NCBI GenBank assembly: GCA_027489195.1
Contig: JAIYAG010000606.1
Span: 1-24,274, forward strand
Direction: 5' to 3'
Source of the DNA: Burkholderiales bacterium
GTDB taxonomy: Bacteria; Pseudomonadota; Gammaproteobacteria; Burkholderiales; Burkholderiaceae_E
DNA: 24,274 nt
Shown here: piece after piece, positions 14,955-21,511 of the stretch
How the letters are laid out: the number at the start of each line of letters is the position of its first letter
Position numbering within the stretch: the stretch's first letter is position 1
The notes under the pieces: model-generated
What the model was told of the DNA's origin: nothing
The model's input: the letters and a program-made list of their open reading frames with translations, nothing else
Database searches by the model: none
Position numbers and translations under genes: made by a program

Positions 14955-15312
14955 TTCGGAGTCCCTGTGCCAATGCCTCGGCCACTTTGAGTCGAGCGCG
15001 GATGATGTCCATGTCGGGCTTCGGTGTGGCGATGCCGCTCTTGCTCTTCTTCTGGAAGCAGTGCAGGACGAACACGGCTTCCGCGAACTTCACCGTGTAG
15101 ACCGCTCGATACGTGCCGCCGGCATCGTCTTCGACGACCTCCAGCACGCCGGCACCACTGAAGCCCCTGAGCACCTTCGCTGCATCGTCCTGGTCGCCCA
15201 TCTGCGCCAGCGACAGCGCGTAACCGAAACGCCTGCGCACCGCGGGCGGCAATGCCATCAAATCCTTGAAGCTGCTCGCGATCCATTCGAGCGGTTTTTC
15301 TTTGCCGGCCAT
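14935..15312 (-). CDS. higB: HigB/RelE-superfamily toxin, phage Gp49-like (DUF891)
   Basis: The protein is 125 aa. It is predicted to be a ribosome-dependent or free mRNA interferase of the RelE fold. Landmarks of the Gp49-like family are present in order: PLEWIASSFKDLMALP near the N-terminus, RRRFGYALSLAQMGD, LRGFSGAGVLEVVEDD, TYRAVYTVKFAEAVFVLHCF, and QKKSKSGIATPKPDMDII near the C-terminus. No frameshift or missing segment is visible, so it may be active. The first gene of the module, it overlaps higA by 20 nt. There is no Shine-Dalgarno sequence, and the likely promoter places the transcript start only 2-4 nt before the ATG, so the mRNA may be nearly leaderless. G/C bias is lower than in pfk, fitting acquired DNA. 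Confidence 0.87.
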   Translation of the reverse strand: MAGKEKPLEWIASSFKDLMALPPAVRRRFGYALSLAQMGDQDDAAKVLRGFSGAGVLEVVEDDAGGTYRAVYTVKFAEAVFVLHCFQKKSKSGIATPKPDMDIIRARLKVAEALAQGLRNEKTNH

Positions 15313-15320
15313 GACGCCAC

Positions 15321-15347
15321 GTTATACCTGTTCAGGTAAACACACAA
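15321..15347 (-). promoter_or_regulatory. higBA promoter with overlapping palindromic operator
   Basis: On the minus strand TATAAC (15326-15321) is a good -10. TTGTGT (15347-15342) is a candidate -35 at a short 15-nt spacing, with CTTGTG giving 16. The perfect dyad TACCTG-AA-CAGGTA (15338-15325) lies between them and runs into the -10. HigA-type antitoxins bind such dyads to repress their own operon. The dyad and -10 are seen directly; HigA binding is inferred. Confidence 0.55.
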
Positions 15348-15352
15348 GCAGC

Positions 15353-15572
15353 CCGCAGCGTGCCGGCCTGCCCGTCGGACAGCATCTACTGCTGGAACAT
15401 GGCGCGCGATGCGGTGCATGCGGCGATGGCTGGGAACACCGAGACGATCATCGGGCGCTTCGTGCACGTGCCGATGCAGCTCGCCACGCGGGGGCGCAGG
15501 CAGGTGGATCCGTCGGGGGACCTGTGGTCGTCGGTGATCGAGTCGACGGGGCAGCCTCGGATCTTCGCCTGA
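15353..15572 (+). pseudogene. Direct repeat copy 2: detached 3' fragment of pfk
   Basis: The frame reads RSVPACPSDSIYCWNMARDA and continues to the same QPRIFA end and stop codon as pfk, but it has no start codon or upstream part. Relative to the intact gene it lacks 12 nt (WHGR), a deletion bounded by two GGGCGC repeats that are present in copy 1. Apart from that the frame is open and the differences are almost all synonymous. This fragment is either the original gene end displaced by an incoming higBA cassette, or an end brought in with it. Confidence 0.85.
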
Positions 15573-15610
15573 CGCAGAGGCCCCGCGGCGGGCAGCGCTG
15601 AAGAGGTCGC

Positions 15611-16546
15611 CTACTGCGCCTGCGTGGCCTTCAGGAAGTCGCTCAGGGCCGCCAGCCCCAGCTCGGGACGCTCTTCCTGCGGCACGTGCCCGACACCGGG
15701 CAGCGCGGCCAGGCGGGCGTTCGGCAGGGCACCGAGGTAGTCCTGGGCATTGGCGAACGGGATCATCGCGTCCTGCTCGCCCCAGATCAGCAGCGTGGGC
15801 ACCCGGATGCCGCGCAGTTGCGGGACCGGGTCGGTGAGCACCGTCTGCCGCATCCGCGCGAGCATGGCCTGGCGGGCGCCCGGCGCCAGCATCATCTCGT
15901 GGTAGCGCGTGGCGAGCGCCGGGGTCATCACGCTCGGATCGGCGTAGGCCGGCTCCAGACTCATCGTCAGCAGCGGCTTCGGCAGCACGAAGCGCATCAC
16001 GGCGAGCGAGGCCGGCACATCCGCCGCGCGGCCGTACTCGAACCCGGGGCTCGCGAAGCCGTCCGGGGCGACGAGCACGAGGCGCTCGACGCGCTCCGGA
16101 TGGCGGGCCGCGAAGGTCCACGCCAGCCGGCCGCCGATCGAGTGCCCGGCGAGGGTGGCCCGGGCCAGCCCCAGGCTGTCCATCACCGCGACGATCAGCG
16201 CCATGCTGCGTGCGTCGCTGTAGTCGCCTGTCGGGTCCGGATCGCTCAGGCCGTTGCCGGGCAGGTCGAAGCGCACGACTCGGTAGGTCGACTCGAGCGC
16301 CGAGGCCCAGGTCTCCCAGGTGTGCAGGCTCGAGCCGAAGCCGTGGATGAAGAGGATCGCCGGTGCATCGCGCGGTCCGGTGTCCCGCAGGTGGAGCCGC
16401 CACGGGCCCACCGGCCTGAGGTCGCCCGGCGCGCGCAGGTAGACGGCTTCCAGCGACGCGCGATCGCGATCGGGTGTCCACAGCCAGGCCGCCAGGGCCA
16501 GCAGCGCGACGAGGGCGATGCCGCCCGCCAGTGCGAGGATCTTCAA
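15611..16546 (-). CDS. Membrane-anchored alpha/beta hydrolase
   Basis: The protein is 311 aa with an N-terminal hydrophobic anchor or uncleaved signal (residues 3-23, LALAGGIALVALLALAAWLW). The hydrolase domain therefore probably faces the periplasm. The fold is clear: oxyanion-loop HGFGSS (68-73), FDLPGNGLSD (93-102), nucleophile elbow GHSIGG with Ser136, Asp259 in WGEQDAMIP, and His287 in GVGHVPQEE. The catalytic triad is complete. The likely chemistry is ester or related bond hydrolysis; the substrate is unknown. It ends 38 nt from the detached pfk fragment, convergent with it. It is divergent from bchC across 190 nt. Photosynthesis clusters contain an alpha/beta hydrolase (BchO), but nothing here is specific for that role. 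Confidence 0.85.
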   Translation of the reverse strand: MKILALAGGIALVALLALAAWLWTPDRDRASLEAVYLRAPGDLRPVGPWRLHLRDTGPRDAPAILFIHGFGSSLHTWETWASALESTYRVVRFDLPGNGLSDPDPTGDYSDARSMALIVAVMDSLGLARATLAGHSIGGRLAWTFAARHPERVERLVLVAPDGFASPGFEYGRAADVPASLAVMRFVLPKPLLTMSLEPAYADPSVMTPALATRYHEMMLAPGARQAMLARMRQTVLTDPVPQLRGIRVPTLLIWGEQDAMIPFANAQDYLGALPNARLAALPGVGHVPQEERPELGLAALSDFLKATQAQ

Positions 16547-16581
16547 GGGTCTGCCTGATCGGAGGCTCGGGGGCGCACGCG

Positions 16582-16660
16582 AGCGCGTCGGTCGCAGCGT
16601 CGACGTGCAGCGCCGATGCGCTAGTCTCTCACGGCGTCGGCGGCAGCCAGGACCGACGCC
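16582..16660. repeat. Two inverted repeats in the hydrolase-bchC divergent region
   Basis: GGCGTCGG (16633-16640) and CCGACGCC (16653-16660) are perfect 8-nt arms separated by 12 nt. Just upstream, AGCGCGTCGG (16582-16591) and CCGATGCGCT (16613-16622) match at 9 of 10 positions. Either could be an operator or a leader hairpin of bchC. No TGT-N12-ACA (PpsR/CrtJ-type) site is visible between 16547 and 16736. Confidence 0.3.
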
Positions 16661-16736
16661 GGCCTCCGATGCTGCCCGTCCTCGCCCTCGTCTTCACGCT
16701 CGTTCGCACCCTCGTCGCCCCTGCCCCGGACCGCGC

Positions 16737-17687
16737 ATGACCCACGCCGACGCCATCGTGTTCGACGCCCCGCAGTCGCTGTCGGTGCGTGAACTGGAAC
16801 TCAAGCCCTTCGAGGCCGCGGACCTGGAGGTCGAGGTCAGCTTCAGCGGTATCAGCACCGGCACCGAGCGGCTGCTGTGGGACGGCACGATGCCGCCGTT
16901 CCCGGGCCTGGGCTATCCGCTGGTCCCGGGGTACGAGACCGTCGGGACCGTGGTGCGGGCTGGCGAGAACGCCTCGGTGCCGGTGGGCAGCCATGTCTTC
17001 GTCCCTGGGTCGTACGCCTTCGTCGGCGTACGCAACATCTTCGGCGGTGCCGGCTCGCGACTGATCGTGCCGCACGACCGGGTGGTGCAGGTGGCCCCGG
17101 CGCTCGGGCCCCGATCGGTCCTGCTGGCCCTGGCCGCCACCTGCTATCACACCGTCGCGCTCGGTGGGCTGCGCGAGCCGCTCGTCGCGCCCGACCTGAT
17201 CGTCGGCCACGGCGTGATGGGGCGGCTGCTGGCCCGGATCACGCTGGCGCTCGGCCTGCCCGCGCCCACGGTCTGGGAGACCCAGCCGGCGCGGCGCACG
17301 GGCGGCACGGGCTACCCGGTCATCGAACCCGCGGACGATGCGCGCAAGGACTATCGCGCGATCTACGACGTGAGCGGCGATGCCGCCCTGCTCGACACCC
17401 TGATCGGTCGCCTGGCCCCGGGCGGCGAGGTGGTGCTGGCCGGGTTCTACAAGCAGAGCCTGAGCTTCGCCTTCGCGCCGGCCTTCATGCGCGAGGCGCA
17501 GATCCGGGTCGCGGCCCAGTGGAAGAAGCACGACCTGCTGGCCGTGACCGCGCTGGTGGAGTCGGGGGCCCTGTCGCTCGAGGACCTCATCACGCACACG
17601 ATGACTCCGGCCCGCGCCCGCGAGGCCTACGAAGTCGCCTTCGGCGATCCTCACTGCCTGAAGATGATGATCGACTGGAAGGCGTGA
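16737..17687 (+). CDS. bchC: BchC-family dehydrogenase (3-hydroxyethyl bacteriochlorophyllide a dehydrogenase homologue)
   Basis: The protein is 316 aa from the ATG at 16737; the upstream open frame lacks a ribosome site and family similarity. It is a medium-chain dehydrogenase without the usual zinc ligands: GISTGTERLLW (38-48) replaces the Cys-containing loop, and GYE (65-67) replaces GHE. The pattern MPPFPGLGYPLVPGYE, the Rossmann motif VGHGVMGRLLARI (156-168), TVWETQPARR, DYRAIYDVSGD, GGEVVLAGFY and the end CLKMMIDWK follow the BchC family closely. BchC oxidises the 3-hydroxyethyl side chain to acetyl in bacteriochlorophyll a synthesis. No other bch, crt or puf gene is present in this window, so it is either a detached photosynthesis gene or a homologue with another alcohol substrate. 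A HisD-family gene follows after 70 nt on the same strand. Confidence 0.8.
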   Translation: MTHADAIVFDAPQSLSVRELELKPFEAADLEVEVSFSGISTGTERLLWDGTMPPFPGLGYPLVPGYETVGTVVRAGENASVPVGSHVFVPGSYAFVGVRNIFGGAGSRLIVPHDRVVQVAPALGPRSVLLALAATCYHTVALGGLREPLVAPDLIVGHGVMGRLLARITLALGLPAPTVWETQPARRTGGTGYPVIEPADDARKDYRAIYDVSGDAALLDTLIGRLAPGGEVVLAGFYKQSLSFAFAPAFMREAQIRVAAQWKKHDLLAVTALVESGALSLEDLITHTMTPARAREAYEVAFGDPHCLKMMIDWKA

Positions 17688-17757
17688 AGGCACTGGAAGG
17701 CATGAAGGCGAACGTGAGCGCGCGCCGGGTGCGCGCATCGAACCAGAGGAGACGAGC

Positions 17758-19083
17758 ATGACGATCCGATACCTGAAGCGCGGCCAGGACGCCGCGTCCG
17801 CGAGCCAGGCCGACACCGAGGTGCGCGCCACCGTCGAGGCGATCATCGCCGAGGTCGAGCAGCGCGGGGACGAGGCGGTGCGCGAGTACTCGCGCCGCTT
17901 CGACGGCTGGGACCCGGCCGAGTTCAGGCTCTCGCAGGCGCAGATCGAACGGGCCGTCGCGCGGCTCTCGGCGCGCGAGACCGAGGACATCCTGTTCGCG
18001 CAGACGCAGATCCGGAACTTCGCGCGGATCCAGCGCGCCTCGATGCAGGACGTCGAGGTGGAGACCCTGCCCGGCGTGGTGCTCGGCCACCGCCACATCC
18101 CGGTCGCCGCGGTGGGCTGCTACGTGCCCGGCGGCAAGTACCCGATGATCGCGTCGGCGCACATGAGCGTGCTGACCGCGAAGGTCGCGGGCGTCGGGCG
18201 CATCGTCGCGACCGCGCCGCCCTTCCAGGGCGAGCCGCATCCGGCGATCGTCGCGGCGATGCACTTCGCCGGCGCCGACGAGATCCTCGCGCTCGGGGGC
18301 GTGCAGGCGGTCGCGGCGATGGCGATCGGCACGGCGTCCGTCGCGCCGGTGGACATGCTGGTGGGGCCGGGCAACATGTTCGTCGCCGAGGCCAAGCGCC
18401 AGCTCTTCGGGCGGGTGGGCATCGATCTCTTCGCCGGACCCACCGAGACCCTGGTCATCGCCGACGACTCGGCCGACGCCGAGATGTGCGCGATCGACCT
18501 GCTCGGGCAGGCCGAGCACGGCCCGACCTCGCCCGCGATCCTGCTGACCGACAGCGAGGCGCTGGCGCGCGCGACGCTGCTCGAGGTCGAGCGCCAGCTC
18601 GCGATCCTGCCCACCGCACCGATCGCGCGCGTGTCGTGGGCCGAGCACGGCGAGGTCATCGTCTGCGACACCCGTGAGGCGCTGCTCGCCAAGGCCGACG
18701 AGCTCGCCTTCGAGCACGTGCAGGTGCTGACCCGCGACCCCGACTGGTTCCTCGCGAACATGACGAACTACGGCGCGCTGTTCCTCGGGCCGCGCACCAA
18801 CGTCAGCTTCGGCGACAAGGTGATCGGCACCAACCACACGCTGCCCACCAAGCGCAACGCGCGCTACACCGGCGGGCTGTGGGTGGGCAAGTTCCTGAAG
18901 ACCTGCACCTTCCAGCGCGTGACGAGCGACGCGGCGTCGGCCACGATCGGCGAGTACTGCTCGCGGCTGTGCCACATGGAGAACTTCGCCGGGCACGGCG
19001 AGCAGGCCAACCTGCGCGTGCGGCGGTATGGCGGGCAGCCCGAGTTGCCGTGGTATCAGCCTGCGATGCCGACGTCGGACTGA
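17758..19083 (+). CDS. Histidinol dehydrogenase family protein, HpsN-like subgroup
   Basis: The protein is 441 aa, with a strong AGAGGAG ribosome site 6 nt before the ATG. It is a zinc- and NAD-dependent four-electron alcohol dehydrogenase of the HisD fold. Zinc ligands by family position are Gln251 and His254 (GQAEHGP), Asp353 (GDKVIGTNHTLPT) and His413 (GHGEQ). The catalytic pair is Glu319-His320 (FEHVQV). VGCYVPGGKYP (119-129), VGPGN (202-206) and DLFAGPTE (223-230) are the core motifs. The segments SAHMSVLTAKVAG, LGGVQAVAAMA, TNHTLPT and GGLWVGKFLKT match the HpsN-like subgroup that oxidises 2,3-dihydroxypropane-1-sulfonate to sulfolactate, rather than biosynthetic HisD. No other his gene is nearby. 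No hps transporter or sulfolactate lyase gene is nearby either, so the substrate remains open. Confidence 0.85.
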   Translation: MTIRYLKRGQDAASASQADTEVRATVEAIIAEVEQRGDEAVREYSRRFDGWDPAEFRLSQAQIERAVARLSARETEDILFAQTQIRNFARIQRASMQDVEVETLPGVVLGHRHIPVAAVGCYVPGGKYPMIASAHMSVLTAKVAGVGRIVATAPPFQGEPHPAIVAAMHFAGADEILALGGVQAVAAMAIGTASVAPVDMLVGPGNMFVAEAKRQLFGRVGIDLFAGPTETLVIADDSADAEMCAIDLLGQAEHGPTSPAILLTDSEALARATLLEVERQLAILPTAPIARVSWAEHGEVIVCDTREALLAKADELAFEHVQVLTRDPDWFLANMTNYGALFLGPRTNVSFGDKVIGTNHTLPTKRNARYTGGLWVGKFLKTCTFQRVTSDAASATIGEYCSRLCHMENFAGHGEQANLRVRRYGGQPELPWYQPAMPTSD

Positions 19084-19107
19084 CCGCTCCGACGCCGGCG
19101 GGCGGCC

Positions 19108-19959
19108 TCACTCCAGCCCGAACCCCAGACGCTTCAGCGAGTCCCGCAGCGTGTGGCGGCCGGTGAGGCTGTCCGGGCCGCGCACGCGCGACGCCGCCTG
19201 CGCCGACCAGGCGACCTCGGTCATCCGCTGCGACGCCTGGAAGGCGCGCATCGCCGGCTCGTAGCGCTCGACTTCGGCCGGCTCGGCGCGGGCGTCGTAG
19301 CGCTCGAGGTGCAGCACCGCCGGCTGCGGCAGGCGCGGCTTGACCTCGGCCGGGCGGGCCGGGTCGGGCCAGCCGATGCACAGGCCGAACACCGCGAACG
19401 CGTCGGGCGGCAGGCCGAGCACCTCGGCCACCTGCTCGGGGTGGTTGCGCATCGCGCCGATGTAGCAGGTGCCCAGCCCCAGGGACTCGGCCGCCACCAG
19501 CGCGTTCTGCGCGGCGAGCGCGGCGTCCACCGAGGCCACGAGGAACATCTCGAGGAAGCGGTTGGCATCGGCGCGGCCGCCCCCGCGCTCGCTGACCCGG
19601 TCCAGGCGCGACAGGTCGGCGATGAACACCAGCAGCAGCGGGCAGTCGCGCACCTGTGCCTGGCCGGCCGCGAGTCCGGCCAGCGTCGCGCGGCGCGCCG
19701 GGTCGGTCACCGCGACCACGCTCCAGGCCTGCAGGTTCGACGAGGTGGGCGCCGACTGCGCCGCGGCCACGAGGGTCTGCAGCGTGCCCTCGGGCAGCGG
19801 CCTCGCGTCGAACGCACGGACGGTCCGGTGCCGCATCAGCACGTCGATCGTCTCGCCACCGGGCAGGGTGCCCTGCGGGCGGGCATCGCCGTAGCGGGCA
19901 CGCAGCAGCGCGTCGGACAGGGGGGCGGGCGGGGTCTGGGCGGGGATCGGGGCGTTCAT
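19108..19959 (-). CDS. NfsA/FRP-type nitroreductase (NADPH-dependent flavin oxidoreductase)
   Basis: The protein is 283 aa from the ATG at 19959. It is a predicted FMN enzyme that reduces nitro-aromatics, quinones or flavins with NAD(P)H in the cytoplasm. HRTVRAF (44-50) and AAQSAPTSSNLQAWSVVAV (66-84) form the FMN phosphate and dimer-interface signature. ESLGLGTCYIGAMRNHPEQV follows, then FAVFGLCIGWPD, and PRLPQPAVLHLERYD of the NfsA/FRP group. The first 35 residues are a Pro/Ala-rich tail before the core. It converges on the HisD-like gene with 24 nt between the stops. Upstream lies a possible -10 at 19995-20000 and then the large inverted-repeat element at 20125-20361. Specificity cannot be predicted. 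Confidence 0.88.
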   Translation of the reverse strand: MNAPIPAQTPPAPLSDALLRARYGDARPQGTLPGGETIDVLMRHRTVRAFDARPLPEGTLQTLVAAAQSAPTSSNLQAWSVVAVTDPARRATLAGLAAGQAQVRDCPLLLVFIADLSRLDRVSERGGGRADANRFLEMFLVASVDAALAAQNALVAAESLGLGTCYIGAMRNHPEQVAEVLGLPPDAFAVFGLCIGWPDPARPAEVKPRLPQPAVLHLERYDARAEPAEVERYEPAMRAFQASQRMTEVAWSAQAASRVRGPDSLTGRHTLRDSLKRLGFGLE

Positions 19960-19994
19960 GGGCGGGGCAGGGGGTAGAGGTCAGGAGCGGCAGA

Positions 19995-20000
19995 AGTATA
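19995..20000 (-). promoter_or_regulatory. Possible -10 box (TATACT) for the nitroreductase gene
   Basis: TATACT on the minus strand lies 36 nt upstream of the ATG at 19959, preceded by GCC as in the site at 264-269. No clear -35 is seen at standard spacing. The element at 20125-20361 lies upstream of this site, so it would not be part of the mRNA leader if this promoter is used. Confidence 0.3.
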
Positions 20001-20124
20001 GGCAGTGGCAGGCAATCCCTGATTCGCGTGAGCGCTGAGCGAGCCAGTGCGACGGTTGGCGCAGCCCGTCGTCGCCCCCTCTCCCTCACCACAAACGATC
20101 GGCTGCCCATGGCACACCGTCTCT

Positions 20125-20361
20125 CGGCGTCGCTGTCCTTCAGGCCGTTGCGCACCGACTGGGCCGCACCGTCTCGCGCGGGTGTCCGACGGGTGAAGTC
20201 CGGCCGCAGGCCGGACTTCAGGGGCAAGCTGTTTGAGGTCGGCCGCAGGCCGGCCGAGTTCTTGCCCCGGCCCGTCGGGCGCCTGCGCGAGACGGGGACC
20301 CCGGGCGAAGCCCGGGGTGCGGCCCTCGGAGGAAGCAACGGCCTGAAGGACAGCGACGCCG
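20125..20361. repeat. 237-nt nested inverted-repeat element with perfect 27-bp ends (MITE-like or structured RNA)
   Basis: The outer arms 20125-20151 and 20335-20361 are perfect inverted copies of 27 nt. Inside, further arms pair in register: 20161-20170 with 20316-20325 (10 bp), 20171-20179 with 20285-20293 (GTCTCGCGC/GCGCGAGAC), 20186-20193 with 20271-20278 (CCGACGGG/CCCGTCGG), and 20221-20228 with 20261-20268 (GGGGCAAG/CTTGCCCC). Three tight hairpins branch off: 20194-20220 (12-bp arms TGAAGTCCGGCC, loop GCA), 20237-20255 (8 bp with one wobble, loop GCA) and 20298-20318 (9-bp arms ACCCCGGGC, loop GAA). All three loops are GNA triloops. The third hairpin shares three bases (20316-20318) with the 10-bp arm, which would shorten one or the other. 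No open frame with known domains, target-site duplication or transposase is visible. Confidence 0.8.
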
Positions 20362-20389
20362 CGCGCCAACCGACGACCGCACGACACCC

Positions 20390-21055
20390 TCACTCCGGAT
20401 CGTTCAACGCCTCCGACACCGAATGCGCCGAACGGTCCTGCTGCTCCGCCAGGTCCATCCCCAGCCGCAGCACCCGCTCGACAACCTCCTGACACGGCCT
20501 GGCCAGTGCCCGCCGCGCACACCGCAGCGCCTCGTCGAACTCGCCCGCGCGCCGCAGCAGGTCCACCTCGATCGCATCGCCGATGCCCGCCTCCCGGCCC
20601 GGCGGCTTGCCCGCCGCGCGCGCCATCCGCATCGCCGACACCGCCAGCAGCCGGCAGTGCACCGCCGCCTCGTCGTCCTCCTCGTCGTCGGCGACCCAGG
20701 CCGCCGACAGCGTCGACCAGAACGCGTCGTCCGGCTTGCCCGCGCCGGCCTGCAGCCGCGCCAGGCACAGGAACTCGCATGACTTGTCGGGCAGCACCGG
20801 GTCGTCGAGCTGCTCGCGGTAGTCCTCCTCGATGACGCCGGTCTGCGCGCCGGGCAGCAGCTTCGCGAGGTCGCGCGCGCAGTAGCCGCAGCCCGGGCAG
20901 CGCTGCACCTGGTGCACGAGCGTGCCGCGCGCCATGCCCGGCATCCGCGTGTCGAGGTCGGGCGCGCCGATGGTGTTCGTGCTGCCGACGACGACGACCT
21001 CGGTGGAGTCGCCGCAGGCAGCGCATCGGACGGTGTTGGCGAAGAGGGTGGTCAT
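20390..21055 (-). CDS. Zinc-ribbon protein, DUF2225/CpXC-like
   Basis: The protein is 221 aa from the ATG at 21055; the frame is open to 21148, but the added residues are arginine-rich and not family-like. The N-terminus, MTTLFANTVRCAACGDSTEV, carries CxxC at Cys11/Cys14. A second knuckle, QRCPGCGYCARD, follows with Cys53/Cys56 (and Cys59), after an intervening GAPDLDTRMPG. This order resembles DUF2225-type proteins (first CxxC, an Asp-rich loop, then CPxCGY). The rest is helical, with several acidic runs (ADDEEDDEAAVHC) and repeat-like helices (about 95-205) that may be TPR-like. It probably binds zinc and acts as an adaptor; no catalytic site is evident. It stands alone, divergent from hicAB. 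Confidence 0.65.
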   Translation of the reverse strand: MTTLFANTVRCAACGDSTEVVVVGSTNTIGAPDLDTRMPGMARGTLVHQVQRCPGCGYCARDLAKLLPGAQTGVIEEDYREQLDDPVLPDKSCEFLCLARLQAGAGKPDDAFWSTLSAAWVADDEEDDEAAVHCRLLAVSAMRMARAAGKPPGREAGIGDAIEVDLLRRAGEFDEALRCARRALARPCQEVVERVLRLGMDLAEQQDRSAHSVSEALNDPE

Positions 21056-21273
21056 GGGGGTCCGGGTGGATGTCCGCGATCGTCCTGCGGCTGCGCGATT
21101 GTCGCTCGAAGCGGTGGAGGGGCTTCGAAACGGGCGGGGTGGGTGCATGACCTGGGTCAGGGTTCATCGAGCGACCGCTCGTCAGTGGCTCCCTCTGCTG
21201 GCCATATCGGGCAAGGAGCACTTCGCCAGCGGATCCTGGTTGCCACATCGCGCCGCACGTCGCATGGACCAGC

Positions 21274-21318
21274 TTGCCGAATTGGGGTGTAGTGCGTATC
21301 GTGTGTATCGACGTCGAT
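21274..21318 (+). promoter_or_regulatory. hicAB promoter and candidate HicB operator
   Basis: TTGCCG (21274-21279) and TATCGT (21297-21302) are spaced by 17 nt and each match 4 of 6 consensus bases. Transcription would begin near 21309. The perfect 12-bp palindrome ATCGACGTCGAT (21307-21318) covers that point and the first bases of the hicA start codon. It is preceded by two tandem GTGYGTATCG copies (21292-21310, sharing one base). HicB carries a ribbon-helix-helix domain and could bind here to repress. Confidence 0.4.
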
Positions 21319-21511
21319 GAGTAGCCGAGAGCTTCTGCGTCGACTGCAGCGCGATGGTTGGGTGATCTGGGCCGTGCGCGGACTCCACCATGTCCTTCGA
21401 CATCCTTGCAAACCGGGACACATCAGCCTGCCTCATCCGAAGAAGGATCTTGGCATCGGGCTGGTCAGGAAGCTGTTGATCCAGGCTGGCATCGAATCGA
21501 GCGCCCAATGA
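21317..21511 (+). CDS. hicA: HicA-type mRNA interferase toxin
   Basis: The protein is 64 aa. It has the double-stranded-RNA-binding-like fold of HicA: SSRELLRRLQRDGWV forms the first helix and strand, RGLHHVLRHP carries the catalytic His24, and ISLPHPKKDLGIGLVRKLL makes the last strand and helix. The length is normal (about 60 aa). One oddity is Leu23, where the motif normally reads GSHH. The catalytic His24 is kept, so activity is plausible but may be altered. The stop codon overlaps the hicB start as ATGA, giving tight coupling. There is no ribosome site before the ATG at 21317, and a palindrome overlaps the start. Confidence 0.87.
   Translation: MSSRELLRRLQRDGWVIWAVRGLHHVLRHPCKPGHISLPHPKKDLGIGLVRKLLIQAGIESSAQ

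Larger units (their letters stand above)
19960..20389. other. 430-nt intergenic region dominated by a nested inverted-repeat element
   Basis: No credible gene is present; frames crossing it are extensions of neighbours. From left to right it holds a possible nitroreductase -10 (19995-20000), about 120 nt without clear structure, and then the element at 20125-20361. A further pair of outer arms, GGTTGGCGC (20054-20062) and GCGCCAACC (20363-20371), brackets the element. Confidence 0.6.

Noticed and set aside
15611..16546. Naming the alpha/beta hydrolase BchO because bchC is next to it
   Set aside because: Only generic hydrolase motifs are visible, and the N-terminal membrane anchor and missing photosynthesis neighbours give no specific support.
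17758..19083. Calling this gene the biosynthetic hisD
   Set aside because: The fold and zinc ligands fit, but subgroup residues and the absence of other his genes favour an HpsN-like alcohol dehydrogenase. Biosynthetic use cannot be fully excluded.
20125..20361. Reading the inverted-repeat element as an ordinary intrinsic terminator
   Set aside because: It is 237 nt, has several nested stems and lacks a T-run. One terminator would need only a single short stem.
20125..20361. Reading the element as an IscB/TnpB-associated guide RNA
   Set aside because: No IscB, TnpB or transposase frame lies nearby and I could not match conserved guide-RNA features. An Rfam covariance search would settle it.
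21147..21320. 57-codon plus-strand frame just upstream of hicA
   Set aside because: It has no ribosome site and no recognisable domain, and it ends inside the hicA start region, so there is not enough to call it a gene.
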